Shown: positions 34,309-47,899 of the stretch, in pieces
How the letters are laid out: every line of letters starts with the position of its first letter
How positions within the stretch are numbered: the stretch's first letter is position 1
DNA from: Pomacea canaliculata
Lineage: Eukaryota; Mollusca; Gastropoda; Architaenioglossa; Ampullariidae
Assembly: GCF_003073045.1 (NCBI RefSeq)
Contig: NC_037597.1
Coordinates: 26,426,158-26,490,157, forward strand
DNA: 64,000 nt
Direction of reading: 5' to 3'
Position numbers and translations under genes: made by a program
Notes under the pieces: generated by a model
The model's database searches: none
What the model saw: the letters and a program-made list of their open reading frames with translations, nothing else
What the model was told of the DNA's origin: nothing

Positions 34309-37300
34309 TTTAGAGACAGTTTAAAGGAATGGTTGTTTATTTATTTCTAAAAGATCACTTACTATCAGTGTCAATGGGCCTCTTCACTTTACTCGGCACA
34401 CGGATTAGCTTTGTATCAAGCATGCAAGTTAATTTATTTTAAAAATTTAACAACGCTTCAACGGAAATGTTCGCCGAGACACTTGTTTTATAATCAAAGG
34501 AAGTGCATGCACTTGTTTTTTTTTACCTGCCAAAGTCGTGCATGTTGATTATATTTCTAGAAAGATCTATTTTCCTCCTCCAACTTCCTCACTTATTTTT
34601 CTTACTTTCTTTCCTTTTTGAATTTGTTTGCTGTAAGTATAAACAGCGTGGACCTGTGGAAATAACTTACAGCTCGACCAGGTCACAGGCGAGTGTGTAA
34701 AATACACACATCCGGGTAACACACGTTGTTCATCACGAACCTGTCACGTAAACTGTTAATCACAAACACTTTATCATACCTATTGCTCACAAACACTATA
34801 GATGTTACAAGAATGTTTGAACACCACAGTATTACACATATCAAAACAGCCAGATGATCACGTGGTACAAATCACAAGCTGCACGGATCACAGGAATGCA
34901 GCAATTATTTCTCCACATCATGTGCTGAGCTTTGTTGTACAAAGACTTTTTGTGAACAACACGTTTGTAGCAGCAAAACTGGTAGCAAGCGGATCACGTA
35001 CTGCGAGTCACGTAAGCTGCGCCAAGGACGTAAACTTTTCAGGACGTAGGAGACTACGTCTCTTTTCACATTTTGATGATTTTGTGATGTGAAATGTTGC
35101 TAATGTTTAATTACTTATTTCTTTGTGTTGTTTTAACTATTTTTATTGTTTATTGGTTTGAAATGCTCCTTACATTTCGATTACTTTGTCGCGGATTGGT
35201 TTGATTATTGTTTGCTGAAACATAACTGCATCAGACACACTGAAGAAACTTTCTTTCACTCACAAAACTGCGTGTTAAGAAAACTACCCCCCATGTCCCT
35301 CGGAGAAGGGTTTCCACTGAACTGTACTCATGGACAGACCCTGCCTGGCTTTACTTGGAAACTCCTAAGATGATGCTGTCTCCGTATTTGTGCTGCCATT
35401 GTAATTTCGTACTTTCGTAATCCCTTAATTCACTGTAATTTCGTAAAGTGTCATCGTTTCATGATTGATTTATTTCAACCGCTTTAAGTCTCTCAAAGCC
35501 AAGGACGTAGGTGTCAGTATGTTCATGTTATTTGCTCATTTCTATGTCATAATGGAGAGGTAAGATGGCTGCATGGTAGCTTCAGCAAATTCTCTGTCAA
35601 ACAATTTGAGAGCAGTGTTTCTCTAGGCTCTGACACATCACACTCTGAGCACTTTTCACGTTCGGGATTGCTATTTTCATCCAAATGCAGGTTTCATCTG
35701 TTTGTTTATCTGTAACATGCAGTATATACGTGCGATCCTCTCAGGAAATATTTCGACTGCAACGCAGATGTGCCTTGTTGTTAATTTTCTGTGTAGTGGA
35801 GTGAAATGCTTATGTACTTCGTTCACTGGGTTATTGTTACTCACACCACATACCGCGCTTGACCATTGCCATGGCTGAAGATGAGAGTGAAGCAGGAAGT
35901 GGCAACACGGAAGATGACAGCCAGGCTGTAGGGCTAAGGTTAGATCTTCATTGCATCATCCTAATGCTATCTCTCGAGAGCCCCTGTAGAGGGCAGGACT
36001 GTCCTGACCTGGTTTCTATGGAAGAGTGTCATTGGTGGATGCTTTGTTGTTTCCTGAGGCCCGCATTCCTTCCTACATGATGTTCCATTGTTGTCATGAC
36101 TGTTTGGCTGTGTGTGTCCGTACTTATCGTTCGTTATAATTGTTATATGCGCCTCTACGTCCGTGAGTATATGTGTGAGTGATTCAGCGAGCCAGTCCCT
36201 GAGTTTGTACGGGATGCTCGTAAAGCCGACGAACTAAAAAGGAGACTGGATGGGGGAGCAGACTGTTTGCCTTCCTTTGTGGATTTAAAAAAAAAAAAAA
36301 CAATTAGCAAGTCTTTCGGTTTTACTTCCATGACATTTCGACTGGATAAACCCCTCATTCATTTTTATATTTCAATGACGAGGAGAATACCCAGGCACCC
36401 CGCCATGCTTGTTTCGGGTGTGCAGGTGGGGAGGTAACTCGAACACGAAACTGATCTCTCCAAAGAGATTGGCTCCGACATATTTCCATCCCCCTTTCTG
36501 CTGACGTGTCCTGTGATGTTTCCTTGATGTCATGTCACTGATGAGACTAGCTTCTCGATTTCGGGCTGATCTTTACATTATATAATTAATCCTAGATTTT
36601 GATGACTTGTGGTATCTACCCTGATGACCCTAACTGGCTTGTGGTTACACGTCGTCTTGTTGCATGACACACCGGTGCGGGGTTTATGGAATTAAATGTC
36701 TTTTGAGATGCATTTCTCTGGTGACAGTAGTATGCAAGTATCTATTACTTGTGTGAAACTCTGTAAATAGCAAATTGTACAGTCGTATGGATGGAATGCT
36801 TGGCGATTTAAAAACGCTGTGTACGTGAGGTTCCATTTACACGAAATGCGGAATGAAAGCAATTAGCCATTATAAATGAAGATTTTGTTGCAACAACAAC
36901 AACGGTCCGCTATATTTTTGCTTTTTTCATCCGATACTGTAAAAAATATACTCACCCTCACCTACACATCGCAAATATGGGATCAGAAAGAATGTATCCT
37001 TTTAAGTTTCCACAGTAAACTTTCTACACTCATTCTTCCACTAGAGACCTTGCAAGCAAAGTCTTTTGTGAATAGAAATATGAAATTGTATTTATTTTAA
37101 TATAAAATCTTTAAATCATGTTCTGAAAGTGTCTGTTCGTCTGGTACTACACGCAGAATTTCATATCACTCTGAATTATGATCATGTTCATCCTGAAATA
37201 AATGTCACCACTAAAGGTCTTACTGTTATTTATTACAGTCATTACCAATTCTACCCGGATTGATGTCTCTTGCAAACGCTTCTGTGATTTAATCCTCATC

Positions 37301-37526
37301 TTTCGATGTATCTCTTCCATGATGTGATTCACATGCGCTTCATCAGTGCAGCCACCATGAGACTCGCTTGCTTAATTGCTTCTGATTTTGTCCTCTTCCC
37401 ATTTCTGTCTCTCTCTCTCGCTCGCTCGCAAATTAAATTCTCTAAATCAGGTTACATAATGGAAAATAAACGTTAAAACGTAAGAATAAACATACTCTGG
37501 AGCAACAATCAACCACAGTCTGCGAC
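34309..37526. other. Intergenic, 3' of gene C, no gene seen
   Basis: No domain, splice pair or repeat family is recognised. Short frames such as 35859-36080 have no support. Confidence 0.45.
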
Positions 37527-37677
37527 CTTCCTGTAGACTACAGGATATATATTCCTGCCGAATCCGGTGAGAATCGGACCAAGAACCTGTATCATACACG
37601 TCAGTGATCGGACAAACGGTGGAGTTTTGTATCGTTTTTCAAACCACTCGTCGCGGGACTCTAAAATACCATCGGGG
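37527..37677 (-). CDS. Possible orphan exon
   Basis: On the minus strand an acceptor (GGCTGTTTACCAG) opens a 151-bp frame containing PDGILESRDEWFEKRYKTPP and TCMIQVLGPILTGFGRNIYP, with a weak GTCGCA donor. The composition is protein-like, but no family is recognised and no partner exon is found. It could be a relic of a gene fragment. Confidence 0.25.
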
Positions 37678-37739
37678 CTGGTAAACAGCCAAAGGCACAT
37701 ATCAATGACAATGATCAACTTGTATTGGTCCCAGTGGGC

Positions 37740-40571
37740 AATTTAAACATGGGAAGGTGCTCTAGTTACAGTAGGTTAAAATAAAAGTAGAACATTTTCA
37801 CTGCAAGGTGCAGCGTTAAGATATACAGAGAAAGAAAGGCAAATATTATATATATACCATAAAACAAACAACAACTTGCATCAAGAATAATCATGTGCGC
37901 ATCTACAACAACACACACACCGCTGACACTTCATCTGAGGTTGAGCAGCTGGACCGCCGATGGCACAAACGATTTCAGGTGCCTATGACTTTTGCATAAG
38001 GCATGGAATAGAGTTTACCTGAGTTTAGTATTAAAAAATTCTCTCGTTAGTACATGTTCAAGTATAGACAAAATGCCTGAAGCTTTCCTGGTTGTTGATC
38101 ACAAAACGAAGCTAAATCCCCCTGTCCGACACCAATTATCTTAGAACAGATGTGGACAATACTGTTCAGACTGTTCCTATCATGGATAGAGAGATTGCGA
38201 AACCAGCATACAAATGAAAAGGATAAAAGACTCAATAAACGACTAGTAGAAACGGCCTAAGATTGCTTGACTATCAGTTATCATAGCCCCTTTTTGATAT
38301 ATCCTGTCAGCTATAAATATTCAAGAGTTTTTTTCTGTCTTTTGTAAAAGCATTATTCCATCTAAAACTTGGGTATAAATGACTTTCACATATTAATCTG
38401 GTCAGATAAATATTTTCACAGAAACCCTTTTTCTCAGTAGTGTCAATCTGATCTTCCGCGCATCGTGCGATATTTTACATGGATCTATTATTATTTATTT
38501 GGCGATGTTGTATGCTCGAATCCTGCCACAACTGTATTATCACGGACTTGTAGAGGTGGACTGATGTCTGCCGAGACCAATGCTTAGCCTCCTGCAAAGT
38601 TTTTCGCTGCTAGTCTCGACGAACCTAAACAATGAATGTGAATAAACAAGTTTGTGGTATCATTTAGCAATAGTTCTAAATATCGTCATAACTTTCCACC
38701 ACCAAAACATCCTCTTCCAGCTCTAGTTTAATGACTATCCATCAGAAATTCGAACTAGTGTAAATCATCATTTGAATCATCTAAACGTTTCTACTAAGCC
38801 ATCATCAAGGAAGAATAAAAACACAAGGCGAAGCAGACAAATGGAAACTGTTTTCACTGCATCCTTCACCTTCACCTCGCTCAATATTTATCGTGGTCAT
38901 TTTATCCTTCCACCAAAACGTAGATGTGCACCGTTTATAGCTCGATCATCATTCACGTGGAGATCATTCAGGGATTATGCCTACATTTCTTTGTTATCGT
39001 TCAAGCTAGAAAAGACTTCAACTTACACATTAGCAAGTACTTTATTTGTTACATCACACCTGACAGCTTTTACAACCACCGGTCAATCTGCAGAAGTGAA
39101 AATAAATCCTTTCGTATCACGTAGTCCTCTCTCTTATTAGAGTCTCTTTTAATTTCGGAGACTTCTTTTAAGCTCTCAACCGCACATATTACCGATATCG
39201 TTTTGCTGTTGCCTTTGGGCAATACAATTTCTCAAATTTTAGTTGTCTTAGAATATTCCAGCAAGTTATGGCCGTGCCTTTCATGGATATATAAATCCCA
39301 TTCTATCAATCTGCCATATTGCATGTGCCATTCAGTCTTGCTGGAATACCATTATGGATGAGTACTCAAGGGATCCCATTGTTTTTATACCCGTCACAAA
39401 TATATTGTATGGTTCTATTTTCACAGTCACTATGCGCACTGTAAATCATGCTGTCAAATACCTTCAGATCCACCCTTCATTTGTGTTCAATTACAAGCAT
39501 TTTATCACATGGTGTGCTTATGTTGCTATGAAAAACGTGACCTACAAGTTTGGCAAATGTGAAAAACTTACCTAACAGTACAACATATTTATTGTGGAGT
39601 AATAGGATTATGACCTGCCGCAGTAGATGACCATTTAAATCACACTATCTTTATGTGCAGCTATGGTGTGAGCACTCTTATCACACGTTTGGATTCTTCT
39701 GATCTTGACAGTACAAAGATGACCAAATTCGTTACTGGGATTTTTCATTGACTTCTTTTGAGGAGGAGTTGGGGAGGGCCAACGATTCAAATGGGGAAAA
39801 TCCATTACGAATGAGCCTTGCTTGTGGGTATGTATGCGCTGTGAACTGCATGCTTCTAACGAGTCAAACCACTTTTTATGGCAAAATGTATATGTGCATG
39901 ATCACACACAAACACCTAGGTCTTATAATCATATCCATATTGAGTACTATTATGTATACTTTTCATCTAGTTTGCGTACATCTTCAGTCTCTAATTCTCA
40001 GTTGTTTTTGACTTAACTCAGTTTATAACAAGGGTTTGTACATGTTTCCCACACTTCTAACAAAACAAATTAAGCATGCATTCACACAGGAAATTTCCAA
40101 ATGACATCCGTTTTTGTGAAAAGGAATGCATTTCTTTTTTTAACGCATTAGACTTAGTAATGGACAGTTCTGCCAAAGTCTTTGTGTGAAACCACAAGGC
40201 AGACATTAATAGTTCAAGAAACAAAAATCATTTTGGTGAGATAATAGTTATCTCCCTCTTCTAGTTTCCTGCTACTGACTGAAAATTGAAAGCCATTTTC
40301 AGTGGTATGGTCAGTTCTGTTTTTAAATTACGATCAAACAGTAAACCATGGTGCAATACAGATATTTCAAGAATGGGGGTCATTGAGCCTAGATGCCAAG
40401 CTGCACCACCTAATATGTGCCTTGTTTATCCAAGCTTTCAGTTTTAAGACAAAACTTATGATAATCTTACCTAATCACTGCATTTACTTAAATATTTAAT
40501 ATTTACAGCAGTTTACTTTGAGTCCAAATAACCAAGCTCATATGCAGTCATGGCACAGCTGTGAATCACAT
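37740..40571. other. Intergenic and 3' flank of TFB2M, no gene seen
   Basis: AT-rich sequence without supported exons. The 3' UTR of TFB2M lies at the right end. A minus-strand AATAAA (TTTATT near 39590) is one of several possible poly(A) signals. Confidence 0.4.
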
Positions 40572-43500
40572 CTAAGATTTTAGATCTGGGTCATCATCAA
40601 ATAGGTGGCCAGCACTGTCGAACAAGTGGTGCTTCATTGGAGATCCATCATATTCTGGCCAAGTCTTCATTTCCTGTTCGGCAAAAATTAAAAAAATCTT
40701 AACTGAAATGCAAACAGATATTTACATAAAGTCTTAAAGTGTGACAAGCTAGAAATCAACCAATGTAAAGTATGAAAGATGAGCTACCTTCTGAAAGACT
40801 GTACTACAACAAAATGAAAATATTCTGACAACACATAAAAAAATGATTCTGTGAAATTCAATACCTAAGAACTGAATAAGTGCAGATCAAGAAAGGAGGA
40901 AGAAGCAGGATATATTTGACAACAAAAATAAATGCTATAATTTTCTTGTTTGCTTAGTCTTAGTTGAAAAAATACATCATGAGGCATCATAGGTTCATCG
41001 TAAATACTATCTACAAAGAGGCTGTGCATGTTCAGCTTCAGAGGTCATATTGGTTTATTGGTACATCAGCTTGTCCAACTTCTAGGAGAGAACATCCTGG
41101 AAACAGACCGCTTTACGTATCTGGAAAGCATTGTCAACAAGGACAGTGGAGCGGATGATGACATCAAAAGCCGTATCAACAAGGCCAAGCATACTTTTAA
41201 CAGTCTATGCCTCATCTGGAACTCCTGGGCATTGTCTTTCTGCAGTAAGACCCACATCTTTAACACCAATGTGAAGGCAGTCCTACTGTATGGTTCTGAA
41301 ACCTGGAAAGTGACAAACACCATCAATAACAAGCTCCAGACCTTTACCAACCAATGGCTAGGCCATATTCTGGGAACAAGATGGCCTGAAAAGATCTCCA
41401 ACAACAGCCTGTGGAAAAGAAATAACCAGAATGCCACTAGCCAAGACATCAAAATGTGCAAATGAGGCTGGATAGGACACACCCTGCCTAAACCAGCTGA
41501 CACCATTGCCAGGCAGGCACTTGATTGGAACCCTCAAGGAAAGAGAGGAGTTGGGAGACTAAACCAGACTTGGAAAAGAACAGTAAAAAGCCAGGAAAGA
41601 CGTCGGAATCACATGGGCCCAACTGATAGGGGCTACCCAAAACCGGGCTTGGCAAGGTGTTGTTGCGGCCCTATGTTCTTGAGGAGTAACAAGGAATAAA
41701 CAACACAGCTTGAAATCCTGTCAATTCAGGCATGGTGATAAAATCAAGCTTCTCACCCACACCAGCTGTTTCCTTCGCAAATGATCTTTCCTGCACAACT
41801 GATGACAAAGCCTGCATTGGCTGTATTCTTCAAGTTTAGCTGTAGGTCACTGCAGGTATGTATCATCCATACAAAGCAGAAGTAAACATGCATTTCCCAT
41901 TCTAGTTACAATCTTGGACAAACCTTGAAAATCTGCAGAAAATTATAAGGACTCAGATCTCCTGTCTGTTCGATCATTGTGTGACCTGCTGCAATGAGGC
42001 GAATTCCACAGTTTGGCACAAGCTCTCTGTTGATACAAAAATTAATTTCTATTAAATGGAATGAGAAGTGACAAGAAATTTTGCACAAAAAAGTATCCAG
42101 GTTAATTGCTCTTTGATATGCAAGTCACAGATATATAAACACAAACAGCTCACATCCATAACAAAAATCTATTATGTTATTTTCTGGTCACAGTGGAATA
42201 CCTACTCCATTCTGATTATCAAGCGTTGCGTCCTCTTGGACATCATCTGCCGTAAGAAATTGAGAAAAGTTTCCACCTCAGATAGCGCAATAATATCGTA
42301 TACGTTGCTGTGTGGAGTCAGCCGTATGAGGTATCTCATGTCAGAGGATACACCTGCTACCAAATTTTCATCCTGCCATAATAAACAGTAAAATGATGAA
42401 ACCTGAAAAATACCAACTACAGAAAAGAGTTTAACAAAACTGGCTTCGTAAAAAAAAAGATGTACATCAAAAAAAATTTTGATTCTTACTTTGAATTTCT
42501 TCGTTTTAAAGTTTGGTGTAAATTTCCAACCAGGCAACTGAAAAAGAAATCAAAAGGCAACAGGTCCTTTTCTTTCAAGATGTCTTCCTCTCTAAAAAGG
42601 AAATTAAAAAAAATTTAAAAACTTTCTTCCATTCCTTTTCTCTTCAACTTTAAACTGATAATAATAATAATAAATGCAAAGTTGGTAAAGTGCATACTCA
42701 CACTCCTAAGGAGGATGCCTTTAGTGTCTAAGAACGAGCCATGGACAGTATACGAGGGACAGAAAAACAAACGAATAATCTATAAAACAACAAACAGTAC
42801 TACAAACACAGAAAACGCAGAGGAACCAAATAACAAGAACTGAGAGTATCAGGTAGTGCAAAAGGAAGACAAACAGGGAAGGGTGTGAAAAAGTACTAGC
42901 ATTGTGGGAAAGGGTGTCAGGAGTAATGTTTATGGAAGAGGTGCATGTTTAAAGATTCAATAGTGGGTAGGTGGCAGATATGGAAGGAAGAGAGTTCAAC
43001 TGTTTTGCTGCACAATAACTACAAATCCTGTGGCCATATGTTTTGACGACAAAAAGAGTAAAGAGACAATCATCAGACAATAAATACATAATAAATAAGA
43101 ATTATACATTGTTCCTTCCTTAGTGCATTTTTTTTTTTTTGCAAAAAGGATAAAAGCATGCCATAAAATCAATACCTCAGAACAAAGATGAATGTCAAAA
43201 AGCACTTCCAAACACATTGCAAAAGGTGAATAATGAGCTAAAGGGCGATCTTTCTCCATTTTGCACAGTAGGAGTTTCTGTAAGGAAAACAAAACTTACT
43301 GATTAAAGGTCCTTCTAGTCTAACAATTCCAAATAATGAATATTTGTACAATGCTTTTGATCTTATTGACGTTGGTGAACTGTAGTAAATAATCCTCCTT
43401 TTATTTATTCATAAATTTTCTTTCTACCATCAAAAGGAAACAACACAATTTCATAAATTTATGATTAAAAAGTCATGCAGCAATCCACTTGAAATACTAA

Positions 43501-46239
43501 GCTTTATATTATCTGCTACATTTTGTAGCGCAAATAACTTGCTATTTAAAAAAATGAAAACAAATTGAGTGCAGAGATGTCTATAAATGAAACCAATAAA
43601 GAATAACAATAAGCAGGAGTATGGCTAGGTCTAAATACCCTGTACAAAGTAGGAGAGATAACTAAGAACCATTCCGGATGACCTAAGGTAAAAAATCCGC
43701 TTTGTCCTGAGAAGGACATAATAAGATAAAGCAGGAACATCGCCTCCTTATTTTCAGGTAAAACTGTGAACACAGTTAACGGAGGACCTGCAGACAAAAA
43801 CAAACAATACAGTTCACATATTATAGCCTGATTTTCAGCATGCAATGTATCATTACTTCTCTCCCTGCTACAAACTTCATTCTATTAAGCTGAATTAAAG
43901 CTTAAAAAAGAAAAACGAAGTCCCCTAACCCTGAGTAAGGTATTAGAGACATCACTTGTCTTCTTGTCTTATGGGTGGCTTTTTTCATCTACTCGTCCTC
44001 ACTGCATTACCTTCCCTAACCCCCCAACTATGGAGTGGGCTGTATTTACTGGAGCAAGGTCACAGCACCCTAAGGGTATCAAACTGGTGCACCCTTGGTG
44101 GTTCGAATGCTATTGCTCTAACCGCTCAGCTATCCATTTTACAAATTGAGGCTTTTATAATATGAAACAGAGTCATGTACAAGTTATCAGCATGCATGTG
44201 GACACACACACACAGGCAAAGACTGAAATCATTAACGACTAAAGACATTAAGCTCCATCTCATACATGTTGCAAACTAACAGGTGATGTTAGCATTTTTA
44301 AATTACCATCACTACTTTTTTTGGGAGGAATATAAGCAATCACAGCGTCTTCATGTTGCTGGTATATGGAGTTGGCCTCTACAACACGTAACCAGACCAA
44401 AGTATAATCCCAGTGAAACACGGTAAGTACTTTATGATCTAGCTCTCCTTGCAGCTTCTGGAAATAAGAAATACAAATTTGGGAGTGAATATGTACGTGT
44501 GCACCAATATGCATATGCAAACAGAGATAAGATAGTGGTCATGGGACAATGTGGGTATACCAGTCTATGCAAGTGACTGCTCACTCATATGCTAAATGCT
44601 TTACAACTCTTGACATTACATCAGTTCTTTGCAAATTGAAAAAGTTCAACCCGTGTCCACCTCTCCCTGACAAAAAGGTAATGTCTTTCTTAGCTAACAC
44701 AGGTGCTAACGTGCTTAGATGAAGGGGAAAAAATCCCCTACTTTTAACCTCTAGCAACTAAATCTTATTAAAAACTAAATTCTGTTCTTTATCATCTCTC
44801 TGCATCATTCTCACAAAAATGTCTTCTGGTTTTGTTTTTCCAAGGATAGGCATCCTTAGCACTTGATAATGGCATCCTTTTACAGTCAAACAAATCTAAA
44901 TAAGAAGAATTAAATTACCTATGCCTCAGCATCTTAAAGATATCACCCTTGCTTTTCAAGGATTCTAAACTATGTGCAGAATTGGTACAATAACTGTCAC
45001 AAATATTGTTACATATGATATGAACAAAAATTTCTATTTGAAAATAACATGCGATATTCTTTTTTTCCATCATTCTTAATTTCTCTGTTTTTGTTTAGAA
45101 GGACCAGTTTCAAATATGCTAATGTTTGGTGCACTGTCTCAAAATAGATTGTTACCAGCATAGAAGGAAGAAACTCTTCAATAGCTTCAACAGCAAGAAC
45201 ACGCTTAACTCCTGCTTGCACTAATTTACGAGTGACCAGACCAATTCCTATGACAGAACAAAGTGTTGGCACATGAAAAGCAAAAATAATAATAAAATAC
45301 AGAAAATATTACAAAGAATAGCAAAAAAACTTGTAAGATGCAACCATTCCATCCAATTAACATGTGATATTGCCTTGCAACATAAAAAAAGTATCAATGT
45401 ATCCCACATTTTCTTCTAATGGGAAATCATGCAGCACAAGTTTTGTTGTTGTTTTTTTTAACCCAATTTACAATGCTGGTAAGCTACCTCTGAAAGTTTA
45501 CCTGGATTAGATTCTAGCACAGGAACATTTGGGTCTGCCTGGTTTTTACGTAGAGCTGTGACAATCTGGTCTGTCCAAAAATGAGAAAGTTGATAATTAA
45601 CCTGTTTTAACCTTCACCTTGTTTCTTTAGCTGATGTGTGCATATGTATGTATGTGCAAGAGAGAGAGGGGAGAGAAAGAGCCTGTGTGAATCCTGTATG
45701 GAAGTACACAGATAAGAATATAACTGCATGCACTTTTAAGAGCTCAAAGTTGTAGTTTCTTTTATTAATTTTTCTAAACTATATTGAATAGTGAAAGGCC
45801 CATGGCTTGTAGAATCTCAATCATAGCTTCATACTAAAACATTTCCCTGACAATACACCTTTACAATACATTTATAAACACCTTCAGATTTCATGTTTTC
45901 TCCATGCACATGCATATATCTACCATTTAAATAAGAAATAATAATAAATAAGAAAGTAAACATTCAACAAATACAGTTTATTAACCCACCAGCTAGTTCA
46001 CTATCTAGCACATATGAAGAGTTCTGTGGAATTTGAACTGAAAACGGCGAATTACTTTTGAAATTGACATTATTTTCTGCTGCTGACTCTGCAGCAAAAT
46101 GTCTCTTTATAATGCAATTTTTAAAGAACAGTGAGTGTCGGCCCCAAAATTTCTCTGTCCTGCATGAAGTTTTCCAATACAGCACACTCACGAATCCTTG
46201 AAAATGCCTATAATGTGTCAATGATATTTTTGGCAGCAT
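40572..46239 (-). CDS. TFB2M: Mitochondrial transcription factor B2 / dimethyladenosine transferase 2
   Basis: There are ten coding exons on the minus strand: 46239-45990, 45570-45502, 45247-45156, 44457-44307, 43787-43639, 43277-43176, 42537-42490, 42372-42206, 42026-41924 and 40673-40572. All junction phases agree and give 410 aa. The N terminus is basic and free of domains, fitting a mitochondrial presequence. The SAM-binding motif I is VLESNPGIGLVTRKLVQAG, followed by VLAVEA, and HKVLTVFHWDYTLVW aligns with the post-motif region of TFB2M. RYLIRLTPHSNVY and LSPYNFLQIFKEM match the C-terminal region of the family. TFB2M derives from KsgA-type 12S rRNA adenine dimethyltransferases. In animals it works with mtRNA polymerase to melt mitochondrial promoters. 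An acceptor at 46313 shows a 5' UTR exon farther upstream that I did not locate. Introns hold LINE and SINE insertions. Confidence 0.87.
41040..41700 (+). mobile_element. Non-LTR retrotransposon fragment (RT C-terminal part) in TFB2M intron
   Basis: A plus-strand frame reads FTYLESIVNKDSGADDDIKS, INKAKHTFNSLCLIWNSW, VKAVLLYGSETWKVT and RWPEKISNNSLWKR. This is the typical end of a non-LTR polymerase ORF. A stop at about 41463 breaks it, but the tail GWIGHT, RQALDWNPQGKRGVGR continues in frame. It lies antisense in the last TFB2M intron. The 53312-53985 element ends with the same type of tail. Confidence 0.85.
42655..43095 (-). mobile_element. LINE 3' end, copy in TFB2M intron
   Basis: The sequence matches the 3' end of the LINE at 52030 block by block: ACTCCTAAGGAGGATGC, GAGAGTATCA, GGGAAGGGTGTG, GATTCAATAGTGGGTAGGTGG, CTGCACAATAACT and a (AATAAT)n end. 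Only the last 430 bp or so are kept (5' truncation), and it sits in the same strand sense as TFB2M. Confidence 0.88.
43965..44135 (-). repeat. tRNA-derived SINE, copy 4, in TFB2M intron
   Basis: On the minus strand an A box (TAGCTGAGCGGTTAGAGC) and a B-box-like GTTTGATACCC are followed by CCACTCCATAGTTGGGGGG and AGGTAATGCAGTGAGG. These match the body and tail order of the SINE at 343-500. Confidence 0.6.
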
Positions 46240-46313
46240 GGCTGGCGATATGTCCTTGCTGGAATCAGCTTGTTCAGTATTAGTTATGAAGTTAGTCTTC
46301 TGTAAGATGATAC

Positions 46314-47653
46314 CTGCAATGACATTTATTCTTCTGTGTATTTATTCATCTGTGTATTTCACATTTTGTGGCTACATAGGCAAGTATTTTTTTTTACTAA
46401 TAAAGTAAGCACATTAAACAAACATTTAGATTCTATTTTCTATTTCAAGGATGCCCAATCTACAACCCACGAAGCTGCTTCATCCAGCTTGCTCATTTTA
46501 ACTTGACACAACACAGTTTCATTTTTAATGTCATGATTCTGGCAAAACTGCCATGGTTGATTGGTTTATTTTGTTCGAAAGTTCTTCAACCATGCGCCGA
46601 TTTTGCCCTATGAGGGGAGAGGGAGGGGGAAAGAAAATGGAATACCCGGAGAAAACCTCCACCATGTTCTGGCCCATGAGATTTTATATCATGTCCATTT
46701 CAGCCCTCAGGGGAGAAAAGGTTGGGCACCACCATTCTTTTTGGACTGATGAAATCTGAAAACAAGACCATCAAAATCAGAGTGGAAAAGAGTGTGCAAG
46801 TATATATGTAAATGTCTCTGTGAACTACTACTATCAGTTGTGATGGCCAAGAATATATATTGTGTAATAATGTACTGAACACTGCTTAATTTTATGTTTT
46901 CTGCACCTAACCAAAGAAAACCTAAATCGTTTCTCACAGAAATGAGAAATGAAATGGGACTCTGACATGAAGCTCCAAAAGCAATCCGTGTACCATCGAC
47001 AAAAATAACAATAAAACCAGGCTTGAACTGTGGAATCAATGCATCACATATAAAACAGTTTGTCTTGAATATGTTCTGCTCGAAATTACCTCCCTGTGAA
47101 GAACACAAATACTTTGTGTTTAAACAAGAACTTTTGCAACATTTTTCACATTTTCACGACGTTCACATTTCCAACTGGATACAGCTACATCGACAGAAGA
47201 TGAAATGTATCTGAGCAGTATGTTATGTGTGCCCATCAGACCTCTCAAGAGGAAATGAGACTTGCTGATCGAAAACTTGCAAAGTATTACAATAACATAA
47301 TGACATGGCCCGTCAGTGACCTATCTTATAAATTGTGATTTTGTGTTTGATAGTTGGTGAACAAATTATATCCATCTTCCTTTCAGGGGTTTTACGCTAT
47401 TCGACAGTTACGTCTGTAGCCACCAAAACAGGAACACGCTTTGCGTGTATGTTGTATGTTTATTGTTATTTACCTCTAGATACATGTGCTTTTCTCCATA
47501 TCGTTTTCATCTCGTTCGCGCAAGAAGTGACATATGTAGAAAATGTTTTCAAAATAATATATAGCAATGATTAATGGATTAAAATCTATGAATAATTATC
47601 TCTTTATTTATGACAGAAATAGATTTTTACGAGTTATCAGTATTTTTATTTAC
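46314..47653. other. Interval between TFB2M and the divergent gene(s)
   Basis: It probably holds the TFB2M 5' UTR exon and promoter. A repeat-like GGGGGAAAGAAAATGGAATA then CCCGGAGAAAACCTCC stretch (46610-46665), typical of dispersed mollusc repeats, lies inside. No coding exon is supported. Confidence 0.35.
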
Positions 47654-47899
47654 ATGGACGAGACTTTCCGGTCTACGCTGAACTTTGGAAAAAGTGAAAA
47701 TGAGCGCTGCAGCTGCAGGCCCGTTTATTTTACAGATGATGGGACTATCATTGGTGATGCAAAAACCAAAATTTCTCGAATTGAATTCCACATTTGCAGT
47801 AAATCTGATGGACCTTCGGGTCTGCTTTCCAGTCGTGATGAATGCCCTTTTCTAAAGCTAGTGACGAAGCGCAGAGACGTTAAGCAAAAACATCTTTTG
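47654..47899 (+). CDS. Possible upstream coding exon (82 codons)
   Basis: An ATG opens MDETFRSTLNFGKSENERCS followed by CRPVYFTDDGTIIGD, FHICSKSDGPSGLLSSRDEC and a basic end. It has a possible weak donor (GTTAGA) after KHLL. The composition is protein-like. It lies upstream of the MBD gene in the same sense, but joining it to the 48572 acceptor puts the next exon out of frame or into a stop. It may be the first exon of that gene with an indel, an alternative first exon, or a separate small gene. No domain is recognised. Confidence 0.35.

Noticed and set aside
41066..41506. 146-codon minus ORF in the TFB2M intron
   Set aside because: It is antisense to the non-LTR polymerase fragment, which has clear family motifs on the plus strand.
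42541..42590. Possible extra TFB2M exon reading EDILKEKDLLPFD
   Set aside because: Joining it breaks the frame, while the acceptor at 42537 fits both neighbours exactly and the piece is explained as intron with a T-rich tract.
44040..44125. A functional tRNA gene on the minus strand
   Set aside because: The A box is good, but the B box is degenerate and the body continues into the SINE sequence; no cloverleaf can be drawn.
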